Shown here one piece after another: positions 37,147 to 46,558 of a DNA stretch of 62,276 bases (positions are counted from its first letter, which is position 1; each line of letters begins with the position of its first letter). Location of the stretch: assembly GCF_900107645.1 (NCBI RefSeq), contig NZ_FNQN01000014.1:1-62276 (forward strand). Direction: 5' to 3'. Under the pieces are notes generated by a model. The model searched no databases, was not told the origin of the DNA, and saw only the letters and a program-made list of their open reading frames with translations. Made by a program: the position numbers and the translations under genes. The DNA comes from Desulfuromusa kysingii. GTDB taxonomy: Bacteria; Desulfobacterota; Desulfuromonadia; Desulfuromonadales; Geopsychrobacteraceae.

Positions 37147-38529
37147 CTAACGTTCATCATCCGGGATATCATTAACGCCACAAATAACATTTCGCGTTGT
37201 CTTGCCGACGTACATGGCGCGGTCGGCCAGATCCAGAAGCTTTTCTTTATCTGTAGAATCGGTCGGGAAAGTCGCAAAGCCAGCGGTCACTGTGACATAA
37301 CTTGGACTCTCGCGGTCTTGCAGAAAAGCATGCTCTTCTATCACTTTACGGATTCTTTCAGCCACAATTCTTGCCGTGGTGTCGTCGGTCTCGACCAGGA
37401 TCGCGGCAAATTCATCTCCACCAAAGCGGAACAGCGTATCGACATCACGAACGCAATCAACCAAAAGGGAGCCGACTTCCTGCAGCGCAGCGCTCCCAGC
37501 CAGATGGCCATAGGCATCATTGATCTCTTTGAAGCGATCGAGATCCAAAAACAGCAGAGAAAATTTCAAGCCGTAACGATGAGCCCGCTTAATTTCACGA
37601 TTCAATGAAATTTGCATATAACGATGGTTATAGAGTCCCGTCAGATCGTCGGTGTACATCAGTTCCTGTGCATCTTGATAACGGCATGCATTTGCGTACC
37701 CGAGGACAATTTGATCACACAAGTAACGCAGATCGCCAAAAGAGGCGTGCTTAACAAGAGGGTCAGGGACATCACATAAAACAATTCCGCCCTTCAACAC
37801 CGTCCCATCACACAGAGGGAGCATCCAAATCTGTTTGCGACTGTACTGTAACTTCGTCAATTTAACTTCAAACTCTTCGCCGGGTTGTCCCAAGCCAGAC
37901 AACTTATCCATTTGCGACAACAACACATTGACCAATTTTTCAGCGAACTCAACAGGAATATTTTTCACGGTCGAAACAACCGGAGTCACCCCATCTTTAA
38001 GTGAAAAAGCGCAACCGACAGTTGCGGTCATCTCACGCATCAAAACATCCAGGGCCTGTGGGATTAAAAGGTCTAGATCAATAACCGTTGATAAGGTTTG
38101 CCCGGTCTGGAAAAGCTGGATTTGTCTTTTTAAATGGTCATTCTCTGTCAATAATTCCCGTTGATCCAAACAGTTGCGCACCACATGTTTTAGTTCTTCA
38201 GGATTAAACGGTTTCACCAGATAGTCGCGCGCACCACTCTTCAACGCATCGATCGCCGACTCAAGACTGGCGTGCCCTGTCACCAAGATGACATCAGGTG
38301 GATTCGATAGAGCTTTAGCAACGCGAAGGACATCGAGGCCACTGCTGCCGGGCATAACCATATCGGTCAGAACAACATCGACTTGTCTCTGCTGCAACAA
38401 GGCAATCGCATCATCACCATTATCACAAATATCAACTCGATACCCTTCTTCCAGCAACAGATCTTGATATAGTTTGCGAAAGAAAAGCTCATCATCAACA
38501 ATAAGAACATTTGATTGGGCGGAAGTCAT
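37147..38529 (-). CDS. Response regulator with diguanylate cyclase output
   Basis: 460 residues from ATG 38529 (AGGAGA 3-4 nt upstream; a longer start at 38559 has none). Receiver (~8-120; acidic VDDE, phospho-Asp56 in VVLTDMVMPGSSG, KPF), a GAF-like linker (~140-285), and a C-terminal GGDEF domain with active-site FGGDEF (370-374) and inhibitory I-site RDVD (361-364). It therefore should synthesise c-di-GMP when phosphorylated and be product-inhibited. No kinase lies next to it. PilB, also in the window, has an MshEN domain that may bind this messenger. Confidence 0.9.
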   Translation of the reverse strand: MTSAQSNVLIVDDELFFRKLYQDLLLEEGYRVDICDNGDDAIALLQQRQVDVVLTDMVMPGSSGLDVLRVAKALSNPPDVILVTGHASLESAIDALKSGARDYLVKPFNPEELKHVVRNCLDQRELLTENDHLKRQIQLFQTGQTLSTVIDLDLLIPQALDVLMREMTATVGCAFSLKDGVTPVVSTVKNIPVEFAEKLVNVLLSQMDKLSGLGQPGEEFEVKLTKLQYSRKQIWMLPLCDGTVLKGGIVLCDVPDPLVKHASFGDLRYLCDQIVLGYANACRYQDAQELMYTDDLTGLYNHRYMQISLNREIKRAHRYGLKFSLLFLDLDRFKEINDAYGHLAGSAALQEVGSLLVDCVRDVDTLFRFGGDEFAAILVETDDTTARIVAERIRKVIEEHAFLQDRESPSYVTVTAGFATFPTDSTDKEKLLDLADRAMYVGKTTRNVICGVNDIPDDER

Positions 38530-38562
38530 AAGTCTCCTATAATAGAGAGTTTCTAACAAAAT

Positions 38563-40953
38563 CTATGGCTTATTGTCAACGAAAAACCCTTGATTCAAAT
38601 GCTTGACTTGCCATCCGTTTTCAGTGAGCGAGGCTTGAAGGGAACCGGATAAATCGGTTCGATAGAGAGGGATATCCTTATCCCGAAGATAATGAACCAC
38701 CTGAGCGGCCGGCAAGTGATAGCGGTTCTGATAGCCAACTGATACCAGACAGAATTGAGGCATCAAATGGTCTACCAAACGATCCGTTGCGGAAAACTGA
38801 CTGCCGTGATGCGGTAGCTTCAAAAGAGACACTGGAGCCGTAAGCCCTTCGTCCAACAACTTCAAGACCCCCTCTTGCCCAAGATCACCCGTCAACAACA
38901 CACCGTCACGCTTATTGATATTCACCTGTAATACCAATGAAGAATCATTCTTGCTGCTTCCCACGGTCGAACCATTATATACGTCTAAAGTCCCGACTGA
39001 CCATGCCGGAACTCGACTCCACCCAGTAGGGACAATCTTGACTGTTATCTGATTATCCAACAGTGCTTTCTGCAGACTGTCATGGAGTTCAGCAATCGGT
39101 ATTCCAGTCCAGAATTCTCGCACCGGGAAATGATTCAAAACAAATATGAGGCCCTTACGATGATCTAAATCATCGTGGGTCAGAACCACAGCCATAAATT
39201 CAGCAATGCCAAGCGCTCCAAGAGCTGGAGCCAAGAGCCGCTCTCCTACATCAAAACGGTCGCTGTAGAAACCGCCACCATCAATCAATATAGACTGCCC
39301 AGCATTATTCCTCAACAACATAGATTCCCCTTGGCCGACACTAAACATGGTGAGTGAAATTGGCTCCGTCTGAGGCAGGGGAAATTGCCACAATAAAATG
39401 GCAGCCAAAAAACAGATAGGGGCGAGTCGAGACATCATTGACCGGGTCAATTGCGGGAAAACGAGCAACGGTAGAACCAAGGTGGCAACAGCGAGATACT
39501 GCCAGAAAGAAAGAAACCAGTAGCTCCCGCCCATACCAGGCAGAGCAGAAAGGGATTGAGCTAATAACAAGACAAATTCTAGCAAGAACCCGCATACCAG
39601 GAAAAGAGTCTCGGTCAACGGCAGAAAAACAGGGTAGAACAACAATCCCAGAAAACCGACAGGCAATGCCAACAACGTGATCAACGGGACACAAATAAGA
39701 TTGGCAAAAACGCCGACAAATGAAAACAGATGAAAGTTCAACAACACCAACGGTAGCGTCGCTAGCATTGCTGCAGATGTCACAAAAAACAGTTGCACTG
39801 GATAGCGGATAAGAGAGATCCGGTTATTCCCCAGTTTCTGCCACAGCGGTTGCCAAAGGAGAATACCTGCGGCCCCCGCAAAAGAGAGTTGCCACCCGGC
39901 TTGCCAGAAAAGGAGCGGATTCACCAGCAGTGAGATGAAAGCCAGAGAGGCCAGCAGCGACAGTGGACGAACGTAATATCGCCAACACACAAAGATAGCC
40001 CCCAAAGACGCCAACGCAAAGGCACGACGGGTGGAAACGGCGTCGCCGGTCAGGAGCAAATAGAAAAGCAACAGAGGTAATAAAACCAGGGGGATGACCC
40101 GTTGAGGGGGGTTCCAATTCATCAAGCGTGGAAAGCGCCGGTAGATGCTCAACAAGAGTTGATATCCCAGTAACGCAATCATCCCCAGGTGTAAGCCGGA
40201 AATAGCAAACAAATGGCTGATGCCACTACTGGCGAGGGTTTTGCGGATATTCGCAGGGATAACCCGCCCCTCGCCTAGAACCAAGGCCCGGACCAGATAG
40301 GCTCGATCTTCTGGCATCAAGCTTTGTATCGTTGCAGCAACCCGACTGCGCCACTGCACCACAGTGCGACCGGGAAAGCGGTTGAGCCGCTCCAAAACTG
40401 TCATCCGATCGATATTTTTTACCCAACCGGTCATATCAACATGTTGACTGGTCAAATATCGCGGCCAATTAAACTCACCTGGGGTCCCAAACAGACGAGG
40501 CTTGCGCAGACGACTTTGACAACTGACAATATCGCCCGGCAACAACTGATCAGTCCCCTCATCCAGATAAAGTCTGACCCGCAGGGGGGATGCTAACGGC
40601 AGAGACTCCCCCTTCAGTGCAACCGAATGGATCAGGACTTCAACCCAACTCCGCCCTTCGGTTAGCTGTCTGAGGTCCGTCAACTCCCCGGTTATTTCAA
40701 CTTTTTGAGCTAAAGCGTCAATAGCGATAACATCGTGGCGGACCGGAAACTGGTCATGGTAATGGAGGTTTGAAACGAGAAAAAAACACAGGAACAACAA
40801 CGCCGCTGTAACCCTGCAGTGTTGCCGCAACAGCAAGGAACCAAAGCCCAAACAAAACACGAGCAACCAGCCCGGAAGAGTGGGAACAGTATAAATCGGT
40901 GCTAGGAACAACCCAACAACCGTTGCAAACAGAACGACAGGTACCGGCTGCAT
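38563..40953 (-). CDS. comEC: ComEC/Rec2-type DNA uptake channel
   Basis: 796 residues from ATG 40953. N-terminal DUF4131 domain with a short membrane anchor and OB-like part (~1-190), the Competence membrane domain with ~10 helices (~215-500; AISGLHLGMIALLGY), and a C-terminal metallo-beta-lactamase domain (~530-790; LTHDDLDHRKG, KLPHHGSQFS). ComEC carries single-stranded DNA across the inner membrane during transformation; the nuclease-like domain may degrade one strand. Type IV pili, encoded further left, provide the first step. The ribosome binding site is a 10-G run (40956-40965). Confidence 0.93.
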   Translation of the reverse strand: MQPVPVVLFATVVGLFLAPIYTVPTLPGWLLVFCLGFGSLLLRQHCRVTAALLFLCFFLVSNLHYHDQFPVRHDVIAIDALAQKVEITGELTDLRQLTEGRSWVEVLIHSVALKGESLPLASPLRVRLYLDEGTDQLLPGDIVSCQSRLRKPRLFGTPGEFNWPRYLTSQHVDMTGWVKNIDRMTVLERLNRFPGRTVVQWRSRVAATIQSLMPEDRAYLVRALVLGEGRVIPANIRKTLASSGISHLFAISGLHLGMIALLGYQLLLSIYRRFPRLMNWNPPQRVIPLVLLPLLLFYLLLTGDAVSTRRAFALASLGAIFVCWRYYVRPLSLLASLAFISLLVNPLLFWQAGWQLSFAGAAGILLWQPLWQKLGNNRISLIRYPVQLFFVTSAAMLATLPLVLLNFHLFSFVGVFANLICVPLITLLALPVGFLGLLFYPVFLPLTETLFLVCGFLLEFVLLLAQSLSALPGMGGSYWFLSFWQYLAVATLVLPLLVFPQLTRSMMSRLAPICFLAAILLWQFPLPQTEPISLTMFSVGQGESMLLRNNAGQSILIDGGGFYSDRFDVGERLLAPALGALGIAEFMAVVLTHDDLDHRKGLIFVLNHFPVREFWTGIPIAELHDSLQKALLDNQITVKIVPTGWSRVPAWSVGTLDVYNGSTVGSSKNDSSLVLQVNINKRDGVLLTGDLGQEGVLKLLDEGLTAPVSLLKLPHHGSQFSATDRLVDHLMPQFCLVSVGYQNRYHLPAAQVVHYLRDKDIPLYRTDLSGSLQASLTENGWQVKHLNQGFFVDNKP

Positions 40954-40955
40954 AT

Positions 40956-40965
40956 CCCCCCCCCC
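40956..40965. repeat. 10-G homopolymer in the comEC ribosome binding site
   Basis: Minus strand AAGTA-G10-ATATG: ten G immediately before AT-ATG of comEC. It supplies the Shine-Dalgarno sequence; a change in length would shift the spacing but not the frame. Confidence 0.85.
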
Positions 40966-41009
40966 TACTTTGCAGCTCCACAAAAATCAGACAAAAATAA
41001 TCGCAGTTA

Positions 41010-41993
41010 TTAAGATTTAACGTCTACTTCAAGCTCTGAACCTTGATCATTTTCCAGTCGACGGATGAAATCCTCAGCCATGGCGACATCATCTTTACAG
41101 CCGATGAACACTGGAGAGCGTTCGTGGATCTGTTTTGGCTGTAAATCAAGGATGGGCCTGTGCCCGTCAGAGGCGGCACCACCCGCTTGTTCAATCAAAA
41201 ACGCCATCGGGCTCAATTCAAACAAGAGACGTAACTTCCCTAAAGGATGACCTTGCAAATGCGGATAAATGAAGATCCCCTGCCCTTTTAGCAGGATTTG
41301 ATTGATATCAGGGACAAAACCACCACTATAACGCAGCTTAACTCCGCGACCTTCCAGTTTGGAGACAAATCCTTCAACTCCTGGAGTATAAAGATTTCTC
41401 TGTCCCCCCGGTGAGTAAAGATTCCCTTGCGGTTGCAGGGTCAGATTTTCCTTCAATAAAGTATATTCTCTGAGCATGTTCATACCAAACTCATGAACGC
41501 CCTTGCCAACGCTATAGACGAGCGTGGTACGAGGCCCATAGAGGATATAGACAGCAGCAACTTGTCGACGTCCAGGCTGCAACAGATCACAACCTTCAAA
41601 AATTGAGACAATAGTGCCGACAGCCAGATTGACATCAACCAGCGATGAGCCGTCCAACGGGTCAAAAGCAACAGAATATTTACCATCACAATCAGGTGAG
41701 ACAGGGATAATTTCATCCATCTCTTCCGACATCATGTTGGCAACAACGCGAGAATGTTCAAGCCGTTTACGCAAGATACGATCAGCCAGGACATCGAGCG
41801 CCAACTGTTGTTCACCGTAAAGATTTGAAGTCCCGGCAACACCCAGATCACCAGTACTGATAGAGTGGATAATATATTTGGATGCTTCAGCGATCTCACA
41901 AATTAAATGCGTCAAGTTTTCATTAACGTAGTTCTCCCGTAAATGGCGACGCAAATCAATTTGGAATTTTGTTTTTCCGGCTTTACTTATCAA
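41010..41993 (-). CDS. fbp: Fructose-1,6-bisphosphatase, class I
   Basis: 327 residues. Metal and phosphate sites in EEMDE (near residue 90), DPLDGSSLVDVNLAVGTI (117-134 area), and RYSGGFVPDINQIL; C-terminal EQAGGAASDG. Hydrolyses fructose-1,6-bisphosphate to fructose-6-phosphate for gluconeogenesis, needed in cells growing on acetate. It lies 57 nt upstream of comEC and 141 nt after the EI24 gene; that gap is A/T-rich with no clear terminator. Confidence 0.96.
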   Translation of the reverse strand: MISKAGKTKFQIDLRRHLRENYVNENLTHLICEIAEASKYIIHSISTGDLGVAGTSNLYGEQQLALDVLADRILRKRLEHSRVVANMMSEEMDEIIPVSPDCDGKYSVAFDPLDGSSLVDVNLAVGTIVSIFEGCDLLQPGRRQVAAVYILYGPRTTLVYSVGKGVHEFGMNMLREYTLLKENLTLQPQGNLYSPGGQRNLYTPGVEGFVSKLEGRGVKLRYSGGFVPDINQILLKGQGIFIYPHLQGHPLGKLRLLFELSPMAFLIEQAGGAASDGHRPILDLQPKQIHERSPVFIGCKDDVAMAEDFIRRLENDQGSELEVDVKS

Positions 41994-42134
41994 ACTGAAG
42001 CCTCCCTGGGTTCAGCAAAACATGGACAGAGTTCAATCACGTTGAAATTGCGGCGTAGTTTAGACTAATTCAGTTCAGCCATCAACGATGTCCTGATATT
42101 AATTCGATTATTTATTTATCCATCACCGACAAAA

Positions 42135-42917
42135 TCAAACCGGAGCATCATCTGGAGGAAAATCACACCACAGCAACGTCGCCCCGACCACGGCCAAAGG
42201 GATACAAAAAAACTGAATAAAAGGGATTGCCAGCATACAAAAAACCCCGCACGCATAACCCAGCATTAAAACCGGATGCCGGAATATATAGCGACGTTGC
42301 TCAGCGAAACTCAATTGCTTACGCATTAGCACAAAAGCCATATATTCAACAGCCAGAAAAAACAGAGTGAACGCAGGGGCAAGAATCGCATATAACACCG
42401 AGCCTATCACCGGGATAAAGTTGATCCCAAAGAGCAACACCATACAAAGGACTAATACCAGCATTTTTTTCATTTCCACCAGCATGGCATCCTTAGATTC
42501 TTTCAGGAATCGCCCCAGACTGAAAGGGGTGTCATCATGCACCCCGATGATCACCCCCTCGGTCCGTTCCGAGAGGAGTTCATTAAATGGAGAGGCAATC
42601 AAATTACCAATAACCGTGAAGGAAAAGAACACAACAACAATTGTCATCAACAATCCAAATGTCCACGCCAGATAATAAAGAAAGATTCCATACCAAACGT
42701 CAGTGCTCGGGGCATAAGCCTCCAGAAGTCCTTGAAAAAAATCCAGGCCGAAATACACAGTCACTGTAAACACCAATAAATTCACAAAGAAAGGGATCGC
42801 CAGATACTTTAACAAGCTGGGCTTTCGGCGAAAAAACTTAAAGGCACGCAACGGATAACTGAAACCACGGGTAAAACCAGCGATAGGCTTGACGATGACA
42901 GAGGCAGCGGCGTTCAT
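42135..42917 (-). CDS. EI24/CysZ-family membrane protein
   Basis: 260 residues with four to six hydrophobic segments (~40-60, 78-108, 152-178, 180-200, 225-250). N-terminal GFSYPLRAFKFFRRKPSLLKYLAIPF and SFTVIGNLIASPFNELLSERTEG match the EI24 domain of CysZ, a sulfate permease in Escherichia. Whether this homologue carries sulfate is not clear: no cys genes lie near it. The start overlaps the SDR stop by one base (TAATG), so translation is coupled. Confidence 0.82.
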   Translation of the reverse strand: MNAAASVIVKPIAGFTRGFSYPLRAFKFFRRKPSLLKYLAIPFFVNLLVFTVTVYFGLDFFQGLLEAYAPSTDVWYGIFLYYLAWTFGLLMTIVVVFFSFTVIGNLIASPFNELLSERTEGVIIGVHDDTPFSLGRFLKESKDAMLVEMKKMLVLVLCMVLLFGINFIPVIGSVLYAILAPAFTLFFLAVEYMAFVLMRKQLSFAEQRRYIFRHPVLMLGYACGVFCMLAIPFIQFFCIPLAVVGATLLWCDFPPDDAPV

Positions 42918-43792
42918 TATGAAATTGTCCTACAGGCGAATAAACCTTTTTCCAGAGTCGGGTACTTAAGCTCAACCCCCAGAGTCTCAATGAGTTTACG
43001 GTTGGACATCCGCCGTGACTCTTTTAAAAACGAAAAGGTTAAAGGATTCATCCCCTTCTCTGCCTCACTCCAGCTCAGTTGTTTCGGTTGCGGCAGCTGA
43101 TACATCTCAGCGACAGCCATAAAATAGTGACTCATACTACTTTCTTCACCGTCGCAGACATTGAAGATATCACCACCCTTCCCCCTCTCCATAGCTGCCA
43201 GACAGATTTGCACCAGATCCAGACTGTGAATGCGATTGGTCCTTGGTGCATCTTCCGGTCTTAACACTTCATGCCCTTTTTTCAACTGAGATAATGGCAA
43301 TCGCCCAGGACCGTAAATCCCCGTCACCCGGAGGATAACCAGCTCAAAACCCAGTTTTTCAGCCTGTTCCTGTAACTGCTGTTCAGCACTGACCCGTCTT
43401 TTGGCCCGGCTAGTCTGCGGATTTACCGGCGTCTCCTCAGTGACCAAAGTATCGCCACAATCACCATAAACACCGCTGGTACTCATATAGACAATCTTGC
43501 TGGGGGAATTATCCGGTGTTAGTTGCTGACAAAAATTGAGCATCCTGTAATCACTTGAGCCTCCCCCTTGAGGAGGCATAAAATAAAAGAGCTTATGTCC
43601 ATGCAGAGGTAAATCCGGAACATCCTCACGGTAGTCAAAATTAGCAATAATTGTCTCAATACCAACTGACTGAGGAACCTTAGTTCCCTCTTCATAATGG
43701 ATTGTGGCTTGGACTTGATGGCCTTGTTGAAGCAGTTCCTTGGACACTCGAAAACCGATATCGCCACACCCAATCACCGTATACTTACTCAC
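42917..43792 (-). CDS. NAD(P)-dependent SDR/epimerase-family protein
   Basis: 291 residues. Rossmann start with GCGDIGFRV (8-16), STSGVYGD (a Ser/Tyr active-site region near 104-111, YxxxK only loosely matched by the RAKRR stretch), ILRVTGIYGPGR, and the late VCDGEESS motif. Similar in layout to YeeZ/NAD-dependent epimerases of unknown substrate. Between pepN and the EI24 gene; it starts 17 nt after the pepN stop. Confidence 0.78.
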   Translation of the reverse strand: MSKYTVIGCGDIGFRVSKELLQQGHQVQATIHYEEGTKVPQSVGIETIIANFDYREDVPDLPLHGHKLFYFMPPQGGGSSDYRMLNFCQQLTPDNSPSKIVYMSTSGVYGDCGDTLVTEETPVNPQTSRAKRRVSAEQQLQEQAEKLGFELVILRVTGIYGPGRLPLSQLKKGHEVLRPEDAPRTNRIHSLDLVQICLAAMERGKGGDIFNVCDGEESSMSHYFMAVAEMYQLPQPKQLSWSEAEKGMNPLTFSFLKESRRMSNRKLIETLGVELKYPTLEKGLFACRTIS

Positions 43793-43809
43793 TTTTTTAC
43801 TCCAATCCT

Positions 43810-46449
43810 TTAACTTAAACTCTTATTGATAATCTCATAGAGGTCACGAGACAACTCCAACTGCTGTAACCGGACGAGCACTGCTTTTAGCAGCTCACGC
43901 CGCCCAGATTCCAAACTTTTCCAACGTGTTAACGGAGCCGCCATCCGGGCAGCAACCTGTGGATTACGTTGATCAAGTTGCATAATTTGCTCTATCAACA
44001 ACTGATATCCAGCACCGTCGGCACGATGAAAAGCCGACAGATTCTGATAAAAAGCTCCCAACAAAGCCCTGACGCGGTTCGGATTTTTCAGAGTGAAAGC
44101 CGGATGTTGCAATAAATCTCTGACCACCGAAAAGGTATCGGGACGATGAGATAAAGCCTGAAGACTAAACCATTTATCCAGCAGTAACGGGTGTTGCTGC
44201 CATTGCTGATAAAAATCATCAATGATCGCCTGACGCTCAGCCGCCGAACTGTCAACTAAAGCGGCAAACGCTGCCAAACGATCAGTCATATTGGTTGCGC
44301 TACGGTATTGTTGCAAACACAACTGCTGAATTTCTTGCCCGTTGAGGGCCATCAACATATCAAGGCAGAAATTGGCAAAGCTCCTTTGCCCCACTTGAGC
44401 CGGAGCAAGGGAATAGTCTGTATCGGTGACAAAACATTGCTGATAACATTGCAACAGCAAAGGTTCTGCACTTTGTGCCAACTGGATAATCGCCTGATCC
44501 CGCACCTCTCTGATGATCTGCGGATCATAGCCCTGTAGATGGTCAGCCAGATATTGTTCGCTCGGTAAAGTCAGTAACTGTGTCAGCAAACTCTTATCGA
44601 CCTGACGATCCGTTAATGCCTCTTTCCAGGCGTCAACAAAGATCGGTTGTAGCGCAAAGCTTTGTCCTTGGCGATGGTCGTCGTACATCCGTAATAATTC
44701 ATGCAACGCAAGAGTCTGCCCGGCTTCCCAGCGATTGAAAGAATCGCTGTCATGGGCCATCCGAAATGCCAGATCAGTATCGCTGACATCACAATGCAGC
44801 CGCACTGGAGCAGAGAAACCTCGCAAAGGCGACAGGATTGGCTGCTGATCGACGGCAACAAAAGTAAACTCCTGAACCGACTGCGTCAATTCCAGGATTC
44901 GGGTGGTTGCCGCAAGCTTTGCTTCGCCCCGTAATCGCAATGGCATATCTCTGCCCGTCGCATCAAGAAAACCGATGGCAACAGGGATGTGAAATGGCTC
45001 TTTTTGCGGCTGACCTGGCGTGGCTGCACATTCTTGTGAAATTTTCAGGGTCAAAGTTTGTTGCGCGGCATCGTAACTTTGTTCAATCCGTACCTGCGGG
45101 GTCCCCGCCTGCGAATACCAACGTTTGAAGGTCGTCAAATCAATATCGCCAGCATCTTCCATCGCCTTGACAAAATCATCACAGGTGACCGCTGAACCAT
45201 CGTGGCGCTGCAGATACAGTTGCACCCCGGCAATGAATTTTTCCTCACCGATCAGGGTCTGCATCATGCGGATAACTTCTGCACCTTTGTTGTAAATGGT
45301 CGTCGTATAAAAGTTATTGATTTCCTGGTACGCAGCAGGGCGCACCGGATGGGCCATGGGACCAGCATCTTCAGGAAATTGAAACTGGCGCAGAATGCGC
45401 ACATCATCAATGCGTTTGACTGCGGCAGAGTTCATATCAGCAGAAAATTGTTGATCGCGAAAGACTGTTAAACCTTCTTTCAAGCTCAACTGAAACCAGT
45501 CTCGGCAGGTCACCCGATTACCGGTCCAGTTATGGAAATATTCGTGACCGATGACCGACTCAACCCCCAGATAATCGTTGTCTGTTGCCGTATCGGGGTG
45601 GGCTAATACATATTTAGAGTTGAAAATATTCAACCCTTTATTCTCCATCGCCCCCATGTTGAAATCATCAACGGCGACGATCATAAAGCGGTCGAGATCA
45701 TACTCAAGGCCAAAGGTCTCCTCATCCCACTGCATTGATTTTTTCAGCGATAACATGGCGTGATCGCAGTAGTTACTGTTGCGCTCTTCAACATAAATTT
45801 GCAACAGCACATCACGACCTGAAGCGGTTGTGTAATGATCTTCAAGACAGACCAGATCGCCCGCGACTAGAGCAAACAGATAGCAGGGTTTACGGAAAGG
45901 GTCTTCCCATACCGCATAGTGACGACCAGCGGCTAAATCACCTTGTTCCAGAAGATTTCCATTACTGAGCAAGACAGAATATTGCTTATCCGCCTCGATA
46001 CGGACGCGAAACTTGGCAAGGACATCGGGACGATCGGGATAGTAGGTGATGCGCCGAAACCCTTGCGCTTCGCATTGGGTGCAAAAATTTCCACTGGTCA
46101 GATAGAGCCCCTCCAGAGCGGTATTATTAAGAGGGTCAATCTCCGTTGTGATCTCCAGAGTGAACGTCTCTGGCACCTTCGGAATCGCCAAGCTCACATC
46201 GCTTTGACAATATTGGTCGGTCGCCAGAACATTGCCATCCAGCTTCACTTCAAGCAATTGCAGCTGCTCTCCGTCCAAGACCAGAGGCTCCAAAACGCCC
46301 CCTCGATCAGGATTCAGGGACAAGTGCAACACGGAAGAAACTCGCGTTGCAGAATCGTAGAGATGAAAATCGAGTTCAACCTGATCAAGCAGATAGGCTG
46401 GAGTTTTATAATCTTTCAAATAGATAGTTTCAGGTGTGTTTTTAGACAT
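43810..46449 (-). CDS. pepN: Aminopeptidase N (M1 zinc metalloprotease)
   Basis: 879 residues, the Escherichia PepN length. N-terminal beta domain, catalytic domain with GAMEN (266-270) and HEYFH (302-306) plus Glu325 (LKEGLTVF) for zinc, and the DUF3458 C-terminal helices. Cytoplasmic broad-specificity removal of N-terminal residues from peptides. It lies 109 nt after hlyD with no convincing terminator between, so some read-through from the secretion locus is possible. Confidence 0.96.
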   Translation of the reverse strand: MSKNTPETIYLKDYKTPAYLLDQVELDFHLYDSATRVSSVLHLSLNPDRGGVLEPLVLDGEQLQLLEVKLDGNVLATDQYCQSDVSLAIPKVPETFTLEITTEIDPLNNTALEGLYLTSGNFCTQCEAQGFRRITYYPDRPDVLAKFRVRIEADKQYSVLLSNGNLLEQGDLAAGRHYAVWEDPFRKPCYLFALVAGDLVCLEDHYTTASGRDVLLQIYVEERNSNYCDHAMLSLKKSMQWDEETFGLEYDLDRFMIVAVDDFNMGAMENKGLNIFNSKYVLAHPDTATDNDYLGVESVIGHEYFHNWTGNRVTCRDWFQLSLKEGLTVFRDQQFSADMNSAAVKRIDDVRILRQFQFPEDAGPMAHPVRPAAYQEINNFYTTTIYNKGAEVIRMMQTLIGEEKFIAGVQLYLQRHDGSAVTCDDFVKAMEDAGDIDLTTFKRWYSQAGTPQVRIEQSYDAAQQTLTLKISQECAATPGQPQKEPFHIPVAIGFLDATGRDMPLRLRGEAKLAATTRILELTQSVQEFTFVAVDQQPILSPLRGFSAPVRLHCDVSDTDLAFRMAHDSDSFNRWEAGQTLALHELLRMYDDHRQGQSFALQPIFVDAWKEALTDRQVDKSLLTQLLTLPSEQYLADHLQGYDPQIIREVRDQAIIQLAQSAEPLLLQCYQQCFVTDTDYSLAPAQVGQRSFANFCLDMLMALNGQEIQQLCLQQYRSATNMTDRLAAFAALVDSSAAERQAIIDDFYQQWQQHPLLLDKWFSLQALSHRPDTFSVVRDLLQHPAFTLKNPNRVRALLGAFYQNLSAFHRADGAGYQLLIEQIMQLDQRNPQVAARMAAPLTRWKSLESGRRELLKAVLVRLQQLELSRDLYEIINKSLS

Positions 46450-46558
46450 ATTTATCCATCAATAGAAGGAGAAGGGTTTATTTTAGATAACTCAGACTAA
46501 TAATCTGAATAGATTATCATTTTTTTCACGGGACAGGAAATATTAGAAGAGAAAAAAG

